A stretch of DNA of 64,000 nt from Luteimonas_C sp035250245. GTDB taxonomy: Bacteria; Pseudomonadota; Gammaproteobacteria; Xanthomonadales; Xanthomonadaceae. The position numbers were made by a program, and so were the translations under genes. Each line of letters opens with the position of its first letter. The stretch's first letter is position 1. Under the pieces are notes generated by a model that worked only from the letters and a program-made list of their open reading frames with translations, was not told the DNA's origin and ran no database searches. Of the stretch, positions 63,291 through 64,000 are shown piece after piece. The stretch spans positions 21,421 to 85,420 of the forward strand of contig DATFFH010000052.1 of the NCBI GenBank assembly GCA_035250245.1. The letters run 5' to 3'.

Positions 63291-63845
63291 ATGGATGCAG
63301 CCACGGAACCCGGCGACGACGCGCTGATGCTCGCTTACGCGGGCGGCGACGTGGCCGCGTTCGAACGGCTCTATGCGCGCCATCGCGGCCGGCTGTACCG
63401 CTTTTTGCTGCGCCAGGCGCGCGATTCGGCGCTGGCGGACGAGATCTTCCAGGACGTCTGGCAGCGGGTGATCGCCGCGCGCCAGCAATGGACGCCGGAT
63501 GCGGCGTTTTCGACCTGGCTGTTCCGGATCGCGCACAACCGCATGAACGACCACTGGCGCGCGCAGAAGCATCGCCCCGCCGCGCCCGACGACGCGGACG
63601 AGCGCGCCGCGCGCGTACCGGACCCTCACACCCCGGAGCGCACGCTGTCCGAATTCGAACAGCGCCGGCGGCTGCAGATGGCGTTGGACGAGCTGCCCGA
63701 CGAACAGCGCGAAGTGCTGACCTTGAGGCTGGAACAAGAACTGACTTTGGAGGAGATCGGCAGCATTACCGGGGTGGGACGGGAGACGGTCAAATCCCGC
63801 CTGCGGTACGCAATGGATAAATTGCGGTCGAGATTGCACGAATGA
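63291..63845 (+). CDS. ECF sigma factor
   Basis: 184 residues. Sigma-70 region 2 (about 20-85: AFERLYARHRGRLYRFLLRQ, DEIFQDVWQRV, FSTWLFRIAHNRMNDHWR) and region 4 (about 125-180: ALDELPDEQREVLTLRL, LEEIGSITGVGRETVKSRLRYAMDKLR). There is no region 3. Its stop overlaps the next start in ATGA, which is usual for a sigma/anti-sigma pair. ATG at 63291 is chosen because the frame upstream lacks region 1 features. Confidence 0.93.
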   Translation: MDAATEPGDDALMLAYAGGDVAAFERLYARHRGRLYRFLLRQARDSALADEIFQDVWQRVIAARQQWTPDAAFSTWLFRIAHNRMNDHWRAQKHRPAAPDDADERAARVPDPHTPERTLSEFEQRRRLQMALDELPDEQREVLTLRLEQELTLEEIGSITGVGRETVKSRLRYAMDKLRSRLHE

Positions 63846-64000
63846 ACACCGGCCCCGGACAACCCGATCGCGAACCGCTGACGCCGGAAGAGCGCGAGTG
63901 GGCGCAGCGCCTGTCGCGGCTCGGCCCCAGCGCCGGACCGCCGTCGGCGATCGATGCCCGCATCCTCGCCGCCGCGCAGGACGCGGTCGCGGCGCGGCCG
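63842..64000 (+). CDS. Partial gene after the sigma factor, possible anti-sigma factor
   Basis: 53 residues visible, starting MNTGPGQPDREPLTPEE and running off the window. The start overlaps the sigma stop by four bases. The visible part is Ala/Arg-rich, with LTPEEREWAQRLSRLGP and IDARILAAAQDAV, like the cytoplasmic tail of xanthomonad anti-sigma proteins. No zinc-finger is seen yet, so the identity rests mainly on position. Confidence 0.6.
   Translation, partial: MNTGPGQPDREPLTPEEREWAQRLSRLGPSAGPPSAIDARILAAAQDAVAARP

Overview
The window looks like chromosomal DNA of a GC-rich gammaproteobacterium of the Xanthomonadaceae/Lysobacteraceae (Lysobacter-like). The grounds are protein character (three TonB-dependent receptors, RNase D, IspG, XseA, MurB and PyrD of proteobacterial type), strong GC bias at third codon positions, and many palindromic intergenic repeats of the kind common in that family. 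The genus is an inference from composition and gene content. There is no rRNA operon, CRISPR array, insertion sequence or prophage.

Layout. 1-2.6 kb: a formylglycine-generating-enzyme-like lipoprotein cut by the left edge, then rnd. 2.6-15.4 kb: a locus that appears devoted to murein peptides. A minus-strand arm (transglutaminase-like protein, Oar-type TonB receptor, beta-lactamase-fold serine hydrolase, VanX-like D-Ala-D-Ala dipeptidase) diverges from a plus-strand arm (SH3-NlpC/P60 lipoprotein, L-Ala-D/L-Glu-type epimerase, MurR/RpiR-type regulator, then an L,D-transpeptidase-like lipoprotein and a dicarboxylate/amino-acid symporter). Two AT-rich dyads lie between the arms. 15.5-25.3 kb: an alpha/beta hydrolase, a PadR-HAAS pair, tRNA-Ala, an AraC-VOC pair, small proteins, a NarL-type two-component system and a second TonB receptor. 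25.3-38.9 kb: tRNA-Arg and housekeeping genes (ALDH7-type dehydrogenase, pyrD-murB, EamA transporter, PAP2 phosphatase-ispG, xseA, another aldehyde dehydrogenase), with a pectinacetylesterase-family hydrolase.

39-57 kb: a single minus-strand type I secretion locus, in transcription order HlyB-like ABC exporter, HlyD-like adaptor, an unrecognised exported protein, a giant RTX protein of about 4260 residues, and an HlyC-like lysine acyltransferase whose start overlaps the RTX stop. The giant protein combines a lipase-like N-terminus with a degenerate nucleophile elbow, a Gly-rich hydrophobic segment, five RTX blocks each followed by a calcium-binding-associated module, two long runs of cadherin/Ig-like repeats, and a C-terminus with DxDxDG-type loops. 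It reads as a hybrid of acylated RTX toxin and giant adhesin.

57-64 kb: a third TonB receptor, a GAF-GAF-GGDEF-EAL protein, and an ECF sigma factor overlapping a partial downstream gene. Intergenic spaces are populated by at least six families of palindromes, usually as mirrored pairs 40-120 bp apart.

The two most distinctive systems are the murein-peptide locus and the B-D-x-A-C RTX locus. Both functional readings are inferred from domain content.
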